Positions 50,601 to 58,572 of a DNA stretch of 64,000 nucleotides are shown here, piece by piece. The translations under genes and the position numbers were made by a program. The stretch's first letter is position 1. Each line of letters starts with the position of its first letter. The notes beneath the pieces were generated by a model, which was not told where the DNA came from, ran no database searches, and worked only from the letters and a program-made list of their open reading frames with translations. Source of the stretch: Symbiodinium kawagutii (Eukaryota; Sar; Dinophyceae; Suessiales; Symbiodiniaceae); contig VSDK01013114.1 in assembly GCA_009767595.1 (NCBI GenBank), positions 105,769 through 169,768 of the forward strand. The letters are read 5' to 3'.

Positions 50601-53600
50601 AGGATATGGAGGGTAGGGGTGGCGTAGCGGTAGGGTAGGGGTAGGGTGGGTGTAGGGTAGGGGTTAGGGATATGGTTGTGCTATAACACCATGGTTTTGG
50701 CTCAAGGGACTTAGAGTTTCAATCGTAAAACATGCTGTGAAACGGCACACTGTGAGATGTACTGATAACCTAGCATGTTCGCAGCTCTTCGCCAAAATAG
50801 GCGGCGGAAAGAAAAAGAACATGACAAGCGAAACAGAAAAAAACAACAGCCATAACCATCAACGACCAACAACCACAAAAGATAACGGATTTCTTCACAA
50901 GAAAGAGGTTTGACTAATCATTGAAAAAGTAAAACAGTCATGGCATGTCGTGGCTATGTCCTTGATTTTCATCCACGAGGAGGCTAATTTGTACAAACCA
51001 TCAATAAGGTGAGCTGCAATGCACTCACACAACAAATAGCAGCTAAGTTCTGGTTGGTCAATTCTGGTTGGTCAATGTTGGTCAGCTAAATTTATTGAAC
51101 AAATGGGTTGATCAGCTAGTGAAACACCTCAATTCAAAGAGGGATCAGCTCAATTGCTCCAAGATGTTGGTGATGTCCCATGGTTTTCCCGTGGCTTCCC
51201 ATGGGCTTCCCATGAAAAATGAGTCACTCAGTGCTCAGTGTCTCATGGCGCACAGCATGGCTGCTACGTTTCCGACCAAGGCCCCCAACCAAGGACAGAT
51301 CGGTCCGCAAAGTCCTCTGAGGTGAGATACACTGACACGTTCTCCACCTGAGGTTCGAAAAACCAAGGAAGTGGCGATGGAGACAGCAGTGCTTAGTGAT
51401 GTCTATATGATGCTTATAGGATGGTTAAAGGATGATTGTTCTGGGATGGTTATAGGATGGAATGGTTATGGGATGGTCAATGGCCTAGAATGGTGATGGT
51501 TGGTGATGGTTTCGACTGGTTGATGATGGTTCATGATTGTTTAGTCGTGGATAGTTAATTAAATGTTATAGTTATATGAAATAAAAACCAACCAACGGTT
51601 TTCACTATGGTTACATGGCATAACCAAAAAACAATCACTGATGGTTGATGGGCTGGTTCATCGTTGATCATAGGCGATAGTACGTAACAAACATGGGTGA
51701 AAATAATCTGCCAACTCTATGGGTATGGATTGTTACCACATGTAACAAAAAAACAGGTCACATCCCAATTCTTTCCATTCCTGGGAATAGCAAGGGGTAC
51801 AGGGGCAACGTGTAGTTAATCAAAACATATCGCGTTTGTCCATTCGCAGTGGTGAACATGCAAAGTCCATGTCAAAGACTAAGATATTGCAAGGGACAGA
51901 GATGATGAGCCGGTTTCCACGCTAGTTCTCTTGTTGAGCTAGTTCCCTAGCAGCAAAAGGAATCGAGCTACAGCAAAAAACTGCTGGGGACTGGGGGTGG
52001 TCATGGATAGAGACTCCCATGTCACTCTGACAAATGATTACCACATGATACCATATGAATCAAACCACACGTCGTAGGCCAAGGATACAAGAGCTGTTGC
52101 TGACATCCCTATGATTGCCGGTGTGTAGTTCTATCTCTGTCGCTGATAGTTTTTAGTTTGATCCATACATAATGATGCACCTTTGAACAGGATGCTTGAC
52201 AGCAAAAAAACATCATAGCTGCTGACTAAATTCATGAAAGTTCATGAATATTCATTGAGGTTTGTTCAACGTCTTGCGATCTATGGATTTCTCAAAAATC
52301 CAAGATTCTGTGTAAAAAAACAACAAACAGAAAGCTGTTGGCGAATCCCTGCAACATCCCATTCTCTGCCGGCTGACCCTGGAAACGCCCAGCGGGTTGT
52401 CCAGCGGAAGCCTCGGCGGCAATCAACTTATGTAGCGGTTGTTGACGGCCCTAATAGCGTGGTTGATACGGTTGTGAACACCATTATTTGATATATCTTG
52501 ATACGGTTGTTATATTATGATCAAGTCATGATATAACACTATACCATGGTATAAACGATACCATGCCAATAAAGAATAGTTTTATAGTCATGGTATATAC
52601 CGTGTAAAACTATTGAAACCATAATCAAACAACTAGAATAGAATACGACGGTATGAGTCAATACTATCGTATAATAATACTATTGATTGATAGCCCACGA
52701 TCAGTTTGTAGTCGCTAATGGTAGTCATGAATGGTTCGCAATTTTTGGATGACTCTCTCGCGGGTTGACCAAGCAAGCTGGAAAATAACTTAGCATTCAT
52801 CCTAATAAATTCAACCAACCACGCTTGTAAATTCTCGAAGGTAGCTAACAACCCCAATAACCATTAGCTCCATCAATGCAACCAGGTGTATTTGCAAGAG
52901 GGCAATATATCACGACTGCAACATAAGCATGTCACCGTTAATGGTAAACCAAGATGGTGCAGCAGCTGGCTTTGTCCATAAATGGTGTCCCCCCAAGCTG
53001 GCAGTTTCCCTGTTCATTGTTAGTGGTTGCTATTGGTTCGTTAGAGGCACCACCATTTATGGACACCAACATGTATGGACAAACCCTCATGAACAAGTGC
53101 ACTAAGTTCTTCTGAACTCAGGATTCCTCTGCGTCCATTTTCAAGCGAATCATTGGATTGTGGCAGGCCATTGTGATCATAAAGATTCCTACCAATCACA
53201 TCTTTGAATTTCAGAAATCAACCGCTGTTTGCCCTATTTCAGAAATCAACCGCTGTTTGCCCTCCTTTTCATCCCATGTGGCAAAGCAACAAAATTCTGA
53301 TGAATACTGATGATTCAGTTGTGATGAGTCATGAAAAGGGCCAGTGAACAATGAATTCCGCCTTTTCACCATGGTACTGGTAGTTTGGAAGTGTCGTTAT
53401 CATATCTGGATGATCAATGGTCTCCATAATCAATGGATCAGCTATGATAATTATCATAGGATCGTTCATGGAATAATTAAGTAAAATGAATCAATACTAT
53501 CGAATGATTATAATCAGTGATCAATGGTCTCCAGTATCAATGAATCAATGATCACTTCTTACAAAATGAAAATGACTGTGGGGCAAAACCCTGTATACCC

Positions 53601-56600
53601 CTGGTTCCCCTATCATTCACCATTGTTTTCCCTATGAAATTGTTGGTTATCAGCAACCAGTATTGGTTGGTTAAGATTGACCCATCCCCATATAGTTGGT
53701 ATATCATGGTATATCCCCTACTATTGTTACTTGTCATCCCCTCTTATTAACCATTATAACCAACCATTGGTTGGTTGGTACATCATGGCCTCCATCTCCT
53801 AAGCTCAGATTCATCCACCAGTCTTGGGGCTGCCAGGATGGTCGACTGCGATTCCAACTCACCAGCGTGACCCTTCGGCGACCGATGCTGTCCCAAGTTG
53901 CTACGAAGCAATTGCTGCAGAATGACATGCTGGTTGGTGGTTGAACCAACCTGGTTGGTGGTTGAACCACCCCTATGAAAAATATTAGTCAACCAACCAA
54001 TTGTTAATAACTACAAGGGAAAATAGAAAATGTTTGAAACCACCAACCAGCATGTTACACAAATCTGGTTGCTCTGCCAATCATCACTTGCTGTGAGTTG
54101 AAATATCTGCAACTATGCGATACACTATCAACCTTAGTTCGTTTCACCAACAATATGTTGCTTACACAGGTGGCTCTTAAAGTTGATGCATCGGCACAAA
54201 AATGAATGCCTTCCATATCGAACCTGGGCCTACAGGCTGATGTCTCCATACCTTTCACGGTTCATGACTGGAGTGAACCACTATCAACCACTGTTCAACA
54301 ATAGTGATTCACCATTGACTTGGAATTGACCACTAACAGCTAGTAACCACCATCAACCACTAAGCCACAAGTACCCACTGATTCACCAACGCCTACGCAA
54401 CGATTACTCACTGACCCAGCGGATCACCCGCCCCACGGCGCTGCCCAAGGGATCCCAGGGATTCTCCACCCAGCTACGCCCACGAGATGAAGCCGCCCAG
54501 CTCGTTGACATCCAAATCCTCGCCACGGCCCGTGGTTTTCGCGGGCGATGGGACTCTGGCAGCAGGATGAACTCGCGATGATGGCAGTGATTTGCGGTGA
54601 TTACTAGTGATGACTATAGCGATGACTAGTGGTGACTAGTGATGACTAGTGATGAACTCGTGATGACTACAGTGATTCAACAAGTGTTGATGGCTGTCGA
54701 AGAACAACGCCCATCGCACCAGCACAACGATCCACATGTTGTCAATAAAACTGGTCACTATTTACGGATGAACCAGCCCTGGATGAGACTGACTGACCTC
54801 ATCTTCATCTATCAACATCTAAGAGTCTTTGATGCGGAAAACAATCACATCATTCTTGGAGGTTGTAAACCCTTGCTGCGGTTCACTGTGCTTGGATTCG
54901 TCCTGTGTGGCATGTGCCGCGCACCACCCTGAGGTGCCCACAATGATGATTGGCGATGCTTCATGGTTCCCTGTGGACGATTAGAGGTCGCACAAAATCT
55001 GTAATGACCATTGATTTTATATGATAGCAGGGATTGTACATGGTAAAGGTGTTCAAACAATATATAATCCATGCTTACAGTCTCCGTTTGTGTCAACCAT
55101 TGACAATGAATGATGAAGCAATTGAAATAGGAAAGAATAGGAATAATTAAGCATCATTGACATACTGTTAACGATGATTATAACCACTGTCAACTACGAT
55201 CAGTCATCATTTTGATCACTATTACCCATTCTTGACCACTATAGTCATGAACAGCTTAGTTCGAGGTCCACTGAATGACTGGAGCGAGGCCAGGGATTGC
55301 CCTTGGATGTGCTTGGCCCTTGGCCGCTTCTCCTCATCTGTGAAACTCAAGTTCTGCACATTGGCCTCCAAGGAGGCGACTTGGTCAGTGGTGAGAGATG
55401 GATGCTGAGTTGATGCTGGTGTTATAAGGGTAATCAAAAATGGGTAAACGTTTAGTTTTATTGAAGCAATGCTAAATGAGTTGACCCATTAGTAACCATT
55501 GAATTCGTTTTATAAGGGTAAACCATTAGCAATTCAATGGCTGCTAATGGGTAAACCAATAGTTCAATATGAGTCATGGGGTGACTGAGGGTGAACCTAA
55601 TATCCTAATACTATAATATATTATACTGGTTACTAGCAATGGGTAAACGACTAATGACAATCATGGGGTTCCTATTTTGAGAACACCAAACTGGAGTCAT
55701 CAGCCATTATTATCAATGGTGAATGATAGTGAATGGTTGATAGTTGTCAGTATTGGCTGGCCATTCTCAACCATCCTTGAGTGAGTAATCGTCATCGTTA
55801 TCAATCAAGCATTGTCAGCAATTGTCAACCATTGTCGCCCACCTGTTGTTGACATCATTAGCCAATCGCTGTGGACCCCATGTTTGTGAACATACGTGAT
55901 CGGCCATGCCAACATTTCCAGCGCAGTTGGAGCTGGAGTTGGTGTTTCAATATCACAAGGAAACTCAACTGTAAAAGAGTGAAGGTTTGCCTATGAATTT
56001 GGCAAATTCTAACCAAACAATACATACAAGGTGGGGCACCAAACTAACTCTTACTCACCTTGGAATATAACTAGAGTAACTACCAGCAAGAGTAGATAGA
56101 ATTGCGAATCTCTACCAATATCTATTTTATTATATATATATATATATCTATTGTTATGTTTGCATTGTTTGTGTTTCATAACTTTATATACTAATAAACT
56201 CTAGACTCAAGGGCCCCAAAACAAATCATTGTCCAACGCCTTTGTCCTCGTATGCCGAGGCCAATCCTCTGCGGCACCTGAGCATCTTCCAATGCCACAA
56301 AGCCCGAAGCGATGCTCGACTCTGCGTACGCACTGCTGGCCTCAATTCTTCAGGTGATTTTGCCATGGGTAACCCAGGGTTTTCCTATGGTTTTCCCACA
56401 GTTTTCCTGTGGTTTTCCAATAGTTTGCGATGATCTTTGTTTGCAATGATCTTGTATTGCTTCTGGAATGGTTTCTCATGGCTTTCCGATGAATTTCCTA
56501 TGTTTTTTTGATTGTTTGCGATGATCCTTTTGATGGATTTCCCCCGGTAGACAAAGACAAACAAATGTTTCCCCATGGTTTAAACAGATTCCAAAAAATG

Positions 56601-58572
56601 GTGTAACTGGTGGTTCAAATATATCACACTGTTCGTTCAACAGAGGGTATGCAACTGTTGCTTTTCGTGGGGATCCAACTAAAATAAACCATCGCCGGGA
56701 TAGCCCACATCTATATATATATATATATATATCCAGTGGACTCTCATGATCTCCATAAAGATTAAATGCCAATGTCAATGGGGTTTGCGTTATAAACCAG
56801 CTAGGTTTAACCATCTATCTTTGGTTTACACCATGCTGGTTTCTTAACCAGTTTTAACCACATGGTCTGGTTTTTAATTAACTGTGCTATGCTGTGCTTA
56901 TAGACTAAACTAGAACCGGCCACCATTTCGAGTGTCCAAACTTTGGGCACTGTGAAACTCGAAGCATCTGAAACGGTTCACAACAACTGCCCATCACCCC
57001 GCCCCAAATTTTCGCCGTGCGCCCTCGTGAAACTGCGCCAAGTGGCATAAATCAGGAAATGCGTGGCATTGCCAAAGCTTGTCTCCACCTGAAGGCCCGG
57101 AGTTCCCATGGTGTTGCGACAAGCTCCCTGATGCTCAGGATGGTGCACCCCTCCAGGACTTATTGGCCTTCTGGGGGCACCTTAGGTTGATAGTCCCAGA
57201 TTGTAGCTTAGCCTTCCTATAAACTAAGCAATTCTGCTGGTGAAGGTGAGCAGCTGGCGAATAATGTTTCAATCAGAAGCAACCATTCGGTGAAACGGGT
57301 TGCAAATATTTGATCTGATTTTAATGTTTTGGTTTTAACCAGAAGGTAACATATATTGTCAAGTTTTAAAACATTGTTGCTTCTATGGTTGCAAATATTT
57401 GATCACCTCCCAAATGCTTTGGTTTTAATCAGAAGCAACCATAGAAGTGTCCATTTCATGTCATCCGCAACCATCAGGTCACCATTAGTGATCAGGTTCC
57501 CCGCAAAGTCACACGCGAAGTCCTGGTGACCTGGTCACCTCCCAAAGCAGCAACCGCGACGTGCCCAGGCACAGGGACATCGTATGTGGTGGTCATCACA
57601 GGCACTTGACCCACGAACTGCCGCAACTCACATGCAACGAACCGGTATCTGCTGCCGTTGATCACGTTGATGAAGTAGGTATCCTGAGGGGCCAAGGAAG
57701 CTGGATGGCGATGCAGATGAGGAAGACTACCAGTGATTCAGCAACAAAGGAAAGAGTTTGATGGATAGGTGGATGGATAGGTAGAGAATAGAATAGAATA
57801 GAATAGAATAGAGTAGAGTAGAGCATAATAGAATAGAATAGAGTAGAGTAGAATAGAATAGGAGAGGAGAGGAGAGAAGAAACTAGACTAGACTAGACTA
57901 GACTAGATTAGACTAGACTAGACTAGATTGGACTAGACTAGACTAGAACACGCAGAAAGATAGATAGACAAATCGATAGATACAAAGAGGTAGATTACGC
58001 GCATAAATGAAATGGAAACAAATAAACAAAAGGATATATGAACAAAAAACAGTAATTGAATGGATGTTCTCTCGCCAGCAATAGCTCTTGGATGATCATA
58101 CGATGAACACTTGTGGCTACTGATATGATGGTTAGTTGATCATTAGTTTATGGTTAAACAATGTTCAACGAGGGACTGCTGTTTATAAGATTGAGGTGGC
58201 TGTCACCGCTGGCACACTCCCTTGAATGCCTCGTTTAGAGTAGTGAGGTGACGATCATACAAGTTGCAATAGATATCAATATCAATCATCAATACTTGCT
58301 TAGAAAGCACAATTTGTTGAACCGAAAAGCCCAGCAGTCCTAAATTACAAAACAATTGGTGTTTTTTCAAAATAGGGGTATCCCCAATGAATTATCATCT
58401 TTTATATTTATTATTATAGTCAGTAACAAACTAACCATTTTTTGGGATTCCCAACATTTTCAGAAACCACCAGCACGACAATTTCTAATGATGAAAAACA
58501 TCACAAGTGGTTCTCCTCCAGCACTCACCCTCCGGCCTCGCTCAAGTTGCTGGAGAGACGTCGGATTTGCGC
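31135..58572 (-). CDS. Gene R2: multi-exon gene for a tandem fibronectin III-like repeat protein (3' part)
   Basis: The minus strand carries about 19 short exons whose translations follow one repeating pattern: a linker ending ASVSN plus F.D.DLD..ELGG, a W..P strand, Y.VYLA with G..RS, VP.GTN with VPA.T, then TH.LVYT.SS.VEQTTP. Exons occur in the order the pattern demands, and phases agree at nearly all proposed junctions between 57683 and 31135. One unit runs from 51347 to 46.9 kb, the next from 46852 to 42.6 kb, and a third from 42.6 to 35.8 kb. The pattern resembles an extracellular beta-sandwich repeat that I recall from dinoflagellate proteomes; localisation and function are unknown. The stretch between 53863 and 51347 lacks exons for half a unit, and exons upstream of 58.6 kb are unresolved. 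The probable stop is TGA at 31137-31135. Confidence 0.8.
31713..31802 (-). CDS. Gene R2 exon, acidic linker (tentative end)
   Basis: Acceptor AGACAG opens VRASSTPPAFLRDQEVD, then ESEDMDTGDVTCH. The text resembles TTP..L.D and F.D.D...G.VTW, but less closely than the exons above. The 3' boundary at GTTGCG is one of several options. Confidence 0.5.
31917..32026. mobile_element. Family B repeat, diverged copy
   Basis: GGGTACCCCCAAAACATCC...AACCAACCATTTTGGGGG...GAGAAACCACCA. Other diverged B copies lie near 14640, 17402-17515, 21727-21845, 24662-24753, 27640-27715, 39858-39957, 58360-58471, 59446-59544, 60089-60185 and 63009-63110. Confidence 0.65.
32623..32701. repeat. (GAT)n microsatellite
   Basis: About 26 copies of the triplet. 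It explains the poly-Asp, poly-Met and poly-Ser frames around it. Confidence 0.95.
32862..32986 (-). mobile_element. Family C repeat copy
   Basis: CATATGGCTATGGGTCAAAA to GACCCAGCTCGCCATATCTG. Confidence 0.8.
33424..33864 (+). CDS. Plus-strand ORF interrupted in frame by a family B repeat
   Basis: It starts MQATYAEGIPTHGMVNIH and runs 80 codons to SNYPGNVIYK. A family B palindrome follows, through which the frame happens to stay open, then DLPPFLDALEAIGNGKSP to a stop. The repeat has GTGG at one end, AAGTAG at the other, and a CAAGT direct repeat. It could therefore be removed as an intron. No family recognised. Confidence 0.35.
   Translation: MQATYAEGIPTHGMVNIHATPLDFAHAMSTITTSNSQHTLTAGNNVNVPSNTRYEQLLSLHVNSNFVILLRPSNYPGNVIYKWWFLKIGDPQTGWFIPNYKWSIKDDNWGYPYGFRNSQVGMDLPPFLDALEAIGNGKSPLLGMIT
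33671..33777 (+). mobile_element. Family B repeat inside ORF 33424-33864
   Basis: GGTGGTTTCTCAAAATAGGGG to CCTATGGCTTCAGAAACAGC, flanked by CAAGT direct repeats (33666-33670 and 33778-33782). Confidence 0.75.
34161..34254. mobile_element. Family B repeat copy
   Basis: Ends GGTGTTTCTCAAAATAGGGG and CCCCTATTTTGAGAAACGACC, about 90 bases. Confidence 0.8.
34914..35010. mobile_element. Family B repeat with ATCCG flanks
   Basis: Ends GGTGGTTTCTTAAAATAGGGG and TACCCCTATTTTGAGAAAC. ATCCG occurs at both borders (34910-34914 and 35011-35015). Confidence 0.8.
35309..35737 (+). CDS. 142-codon intronless plus-strand ORF, unrecognised
   Basis: Pieces: DQYTVEKCIATFSHLDICRG, DAYVGRITESIAAQSQ and HDRLWYDQFHEVIVTVV, ending at a stop. 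It lies in a gene R2 intron on the opposite strand. Overlapping frames are also open, so chance cannot be excluded. Confidence 0.3.
   Translation: MHNCTRSYIAFVHVADHIAQCTFMCILIGNIATKIDQYTVEKCIATFSHLDICRGLASLVHNVGSGFCLIQKGKQLRLVLPSRDQKSGAGVHPSDAYVGRITESIAAQSQCIEIIHDRLWYDQFHEVIVTVVIFVVSRKQQR
35821..35907 (-). CDS. Gene R2 exon, VIYTKSTLVEQTTP linker
   Basis: Twenty-nine codons, phase 0 to 0, read VIYTKSTLVEQTTPSSLL, then IQDTDGGFELQ, between acceptor AGCCCAG and donor GTGGCG. It joins FSHF of the previous exon to complete THFLVYT.SS.VEQTTP. Confidence 0.85.
36190..36258. repeat. Family D repeat
   Basis: TTGGATGTGCAGCTGGGGTT...CTACAAGGTAGCTGAACTAG. Related ends occur near 9828-9872, 19975-20045, 41583-41643 and 61836. 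At 9866 the GTGCAGCTGGGG end is the predicted donor of exon 9867. Confidence 0.65.
36417..36515. mobile_element. Family A repeat copy
   Basis: CTGGTTGGTGGTTTCAACCC to GAAATCACCAACCAG, in the intron upstream of exon 35907 (minus-strand sense). Confidence 0.75.
36634..36724 (-). CDS. Gene R2 exon, NRSQ...VPVNTN and H strands
   Basis: After acceptor GATCCAG it reads NRSQIASDVPVNTNELL, then IPAETPRGVFSHF, ending in phase 0 at GTGACT. It is one of the best matches to RSQ.GS.VPVGTN.L.VPA.T...TH. Confidence 0.85.
37948..38138. repeat. Long inverted repeat (83-base arms) next to a gap
   Basis: Arms at 37948-38030 and 38056-38138 are reverse complements, including GAATGCATTC and the CAAGATCCAAGATCC block, with a 25-base loop. 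The right arm ends exactly where the N run begins. Confidence 0.9.
38139..38986. other. Assembly gap (848 N)
   Basis: Undetermined bases inside the gene R2 intron between exons 39329 and 36724. Any ORF spanning it is an artefact. Confidence 1.
39147..39253. repeat. (AT)n tracts
   Basis: Alternating TA runs broken by short interruptions. Similar tracts: 5416-5520, 10068-10136, 12189-12405, 33188-33234, 37526-37545, 45690-45712, 56129-56148, 56712-56734. Confidence 0.9.
39329..39411 (-). CDS. Gene R2 exon, LSWDPP and VAYLATG strands
   Basis: After acceptor GGCTTAG it reads VLSWDPPDELLRVDVYV, then AYLATGDMGQ plus AA. A GC donor (GCTTGG) joined to the next exon gives GQ-K-NRSQIAS, the G..RSQ.GS strand. 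The intron below it contains the assembly gap. Confidence 0.85.
40141..40239. mobile_element. Family B palindromic repeat with target duplication
   Basis: Inverted ends TTTCTCAAAATAGGGGACCCC and GGGGTACCCCTATTTTGAGA; the core contains TTGGTTTATTA. It is flanked by the 10-base direct repeat ATGTCTTTGG (40135-40144 and 40240-40249), consistent with a target-site duplication. Confidence 0.85.
41888..41919 (-). CDS. Gene R2 micro-exon, KDLDLFDLGG
   Basis: This 32-base exon encodes KDLDLFDLGG between acceptor TCCGAG and a GC donor (GCTCCT). It is recognisable only because it bridges ASVSNVRFD-G to VLSWDPPDE in the exact consensus order and phase. Confidence 0.75.
42583..42660 (-). CDS. Gene R2 exon, VEQSSP linker and ASVSN
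   Basis: Acceptor TCCCAG precedes FVEQSSPAVLEIYDLN, then ASVSNVRFD and one base. Donor GTGCCT gives phase 1, and the next exon supplies the rest of Gly and KDLDLFDLGG. Codon third positions are strongly GC-biased. Confidence 0.85.
42961..43098 (-). mobile_element. Family C repeat copy
   Basis: ATATATGGCTGTGTGTGTCA to TTGACCCATAGCCATAT. Further copies: 12619-12745, 15239-15357, 16499-16609, 22983-23110, 37121-37238, 42428-42526, 44785-44905, 46336-46449, 53572-53695, and plus-oriented 22133-22255. Confidence 0.8.
43653..43737 (-). CDS. Gene R2 exon, VPVETN and THFLIYT strands
   Basis: After acceptor CCGCGCAG it reads VELGETNFSVPVETNRGN, then YTHFLIYTRS plus one base. A GC donor (GCAACT) joined to the next exon restores YTRSSFVEQSSP. 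Choosing the nearby GT donor (43644) would break that match. Confidence 0.8.
45236..45301 (-). CDS. Gene R2 exon, YWASG strand
   Basis: Twenty-two codons in phase 0 to 0 read LTSKAIYWASGIDNES, then NVWTCA, between acceptor CGGTCAG and donor GTCAGC. It fills the VYLAED..G position of the unit between exons 46852 and 43737. Confidence 0.65.
46557..46665. mobile_element. Family B repeat copy
   Basis: GGTGGTTTCTCAAAATAGGG to CTTGAGAAACCACC. It lies in the intron after exon 46750 (minus-strand sense). Confidence 0.8.
46750..46852 (-). CDS. Gene R2 exon, DLD..ELGG.LTW strand
   Basis: After acceptor GTCCCAG it reads SQVAFDDFDLDAVELGG, then VLTWEEPQEVQQVVDYD. The match to the consensus start is near perfect. 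The exon most likely ends at a GC donor (GCTTGA), which keeps phase 0; a GA donor three bases earlier is the alternative. Confidence 0.85.
46914..46973. repeat. (TTAG)n microsatellite
   Basis: About 15 copies of TTAG, preceded by a short GGTT run and followed by a family A element. Confidence 0.95.
46984..47072. mobile_element. Family A repeat copy next to a TTAG array
   Basis: CTGGTTGGTGGTTGAACCAC to GAAACCACCAACCAG, about 89 bases. Confidence 0.75.
47565..47621. repeat. (CAT)n microsatellite
   Basis: Nineteen copies; explains poly-His and poly-Ile frames. Confidence 0.95.
47970..48074 (-). CDS. Gene R2 exon, TH strand and SSLVEQTTP linker
   Basis: This is one of the clearest exons: HCHVDIAACQVF, then TVSSLVEQTTPTSQDLV and DADAS plus GT. 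Acceptor is AACTTCAG, donor GTCGGG. Third codon positions are almost all G or C. Joined to the next exon it gives DADAS-V-SQVAFDDFDLD, the canonical linker. Confidence 0.85.
49135..49218 (-). CDS. Minus-strand exon-like segment in gene R2 region
   Basis: After acceptor GTGTCAG it reads RRFEDTLKKMYQRLAVGL, then PEECKLT, ending at GTGGTTTCAAGC. GC3 is high. It does not match the repeat pattern and does not fit the phase between exons 50500 and 48074, so it may be a cassette or another gene. Confidence 0.35.
49377..49754 (+). CDS. 125-codon plus-strand ORF with a repeated tail
   Basis: The first 80 codons look like a real protein (LLHSNWYYHYEDPWNEHGIY, then TDAKVEATNQKLVQELNRI). The last 40 codons are a degenerate direct repeat of CTCGCTTTTCAGTCGGACC. 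No family recognised. Confidence 0.35.
   Translation: MLSLYNIPYPNYNRLLHSNWYYHYEDPWNEHGIYIYTDAKVEATNQKLVQELNRIHLCSRFFIQQKGKPYEQRTKLLVWVTIIGGGLAFQSDLLAFAGCVLQQNGLALDSLFNRTYSLLGVSLLL
50086..50379 (+). CDS. 97-codon plus-strand ORF, unrecognised
   Basis: Includes YYCWYVDFGNRAFNLRPH, then YGANILANIYLQNHPEKY and STMERLG, after which a GTGTAT donor is possible. It follows the ORF at 49377-49754 and may belong to the same unit. Confidence 0.35.
   Translation: MINSNIAVLLVCCLLCNKSDDQSTFKSVMKYYCWYVDFGNRAFNLRPHTCYGANILANIYLQNHPEKYTSTMERLGVLLNSPLLLVIFSYQNNYQWL
50500..50572 (-). CDS. Gene R2 exon, GTN.L.VPA strand
   Basis: After acceptor TTTGCAG it reads RLLGEGITNNTLDVAAAR..., the VP.GTN.L.VPADT segment. 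It ends with AC before donor GTGGTG. With the first base of the next exon this makes Thr, followed by HCH, i.e. the TH of the consensus. Confidence 0.65.
50594..50672. repeat. G-rich GTAGGG array
   Basis: Irregular GTAGGGTAGGGGTAGGG ending GGTTAGGG, next to gene R2 exon 50572. It resembles degenerate telomeric DNA and could form a G-quadruplex. Confidence 0.7.
51290..51347 (-). CDS. Gene R2 exon, VYL strand
   Basis: After acceptor ACCTCAG it reads VENVSVYLTSEDFADRSVL, an excellent match to V..Y.VYLAED..G..RS. The preferred donor is GTTGGG (phase 1), which gives Glu with the next exon. A later donor at 51277 is possible. Confidence 0.7.
52633..52857 (-). CDS. 74-codon minus-strand ORF, AT-rich, unrecognised
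   Basis: Includes NLQAWLVEFIRMNAKLF, then PARESSKNCEPFMTTISDY. Codon use is AT-rich, unlike gene R2 exons, although it sits in the gap where half a repeat unit is missing. Confidence 0.25.
   Translation of the reverse strand: MGLLATFENLQAWLVEFIRMNAKLFSSLLGQPARESSKNCEPFMTTISDYKLIVGYQSIVLLYDSIDSYRRILF
53863..53929 (-). CDS. Gene R2 exon, Y/F.VA...IGRRR strand
   Basis: The exon starts directly at the end of a family A palindromic repeat, whose CCAACCAG forms the splice acceptor. It ends at a canonical GTGAGT donor. Its 22 codons end FVATWDSIGRRRVTL, matching the VYLAED..G..RS..V strand, and the starting phase agrees with exon 54518. Confidence 0.65.
53930..54050 (-). mobile_element. Family A palindromic repeat supplying a splice acceptor
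   Basis: Ends are CTGGTTGGTGGTTGAACCA and GAAACCACCAACCAG. The left end is partly duplicated. Flanks share CATG. The CCAACCAG end (minus-strand sense) is exactly the acceptor of exon 53929. Confidence 0.75.
54478..54518 (-). CDS. Gene R2 exon, DLD..ELGG..SW strand
   Basis: This 41-base exon reads DLDVNELGGFISW plus two bases. Donor GTAGCT includes an in-frame TAG just after the exon, so the reading frame itself demands splicing here. The split codon joins the next exon as Ala. Confidence 0.75.
55333..55415 (-). CDS. Gene R2 exon, linker ending NLSFTDE
   Basis: Acceptor AACACCAG starts two bases before STQHPSLTTDQVASL, and the exon ends EANVQNLSFTDE. The next exon begins DLDVNELGG, restoring the canonical FTD.DLD..ELGG. 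That requires a GA donor (GAT GAG, then GAGAAG) paired with acceptor GCGAG. A shared GAG at both ends makes the exact cut ambiguous by a few bases, but no GT alternative preserves the match. Confidence 0.75.
57037..57088 (-). CDS. Gene R2 exon, TH.LIY strand
   Basis: Acceptor CCTTCAG opens VETSFGNATHFLIYATW. The exon ends after one extra base at a GC donor (GCAGTT). The split codon becomes Pro with the next exon, giving ATW-P-STQHPSL, which is the position of SS.VEQTTP in other units. Confidence 0.7.
57579..57683 (-). CDS. Gene R2 exon, VYL and VP.GT strands
   Basis: The exon has 35 codons, phase 0 to 0, with acceptor CCCTCAG and donor GTCCCT. It begins DTYFINVINGSRYRF and ends QVPVMTTTYD, matching the central part of the repeat (VYL...G..R, then VPVGTN). 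Codons are GC-rich at third positions. It joins in frame to the next exon, VETSFGNATHFLIY. Confidence 0.65.
57786..57945. repeat. Compound pentanucleotide array
   Basis: (GAATA)n passes into GAGTA variants and then (GACTA)n, a clear stepwise decay of pentamers. Confidence 0.9.
58529..58572 (-). CDS. Gene R2 exon, repeat-linker piece (tentative)
   Basis: This 44-base exon lies between acceptor CCTAAG and a good donor GTGAGT. It reads AQIRRLSSNLSEAG, which resembles the ASVSNLSF...ELGG start of a repeat. It ends in phase 2, while the next exon I can place (57683) starts in phase 0. A W..P exon is therefore missing between them, or this call is wrong. Confidence 0.35.
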
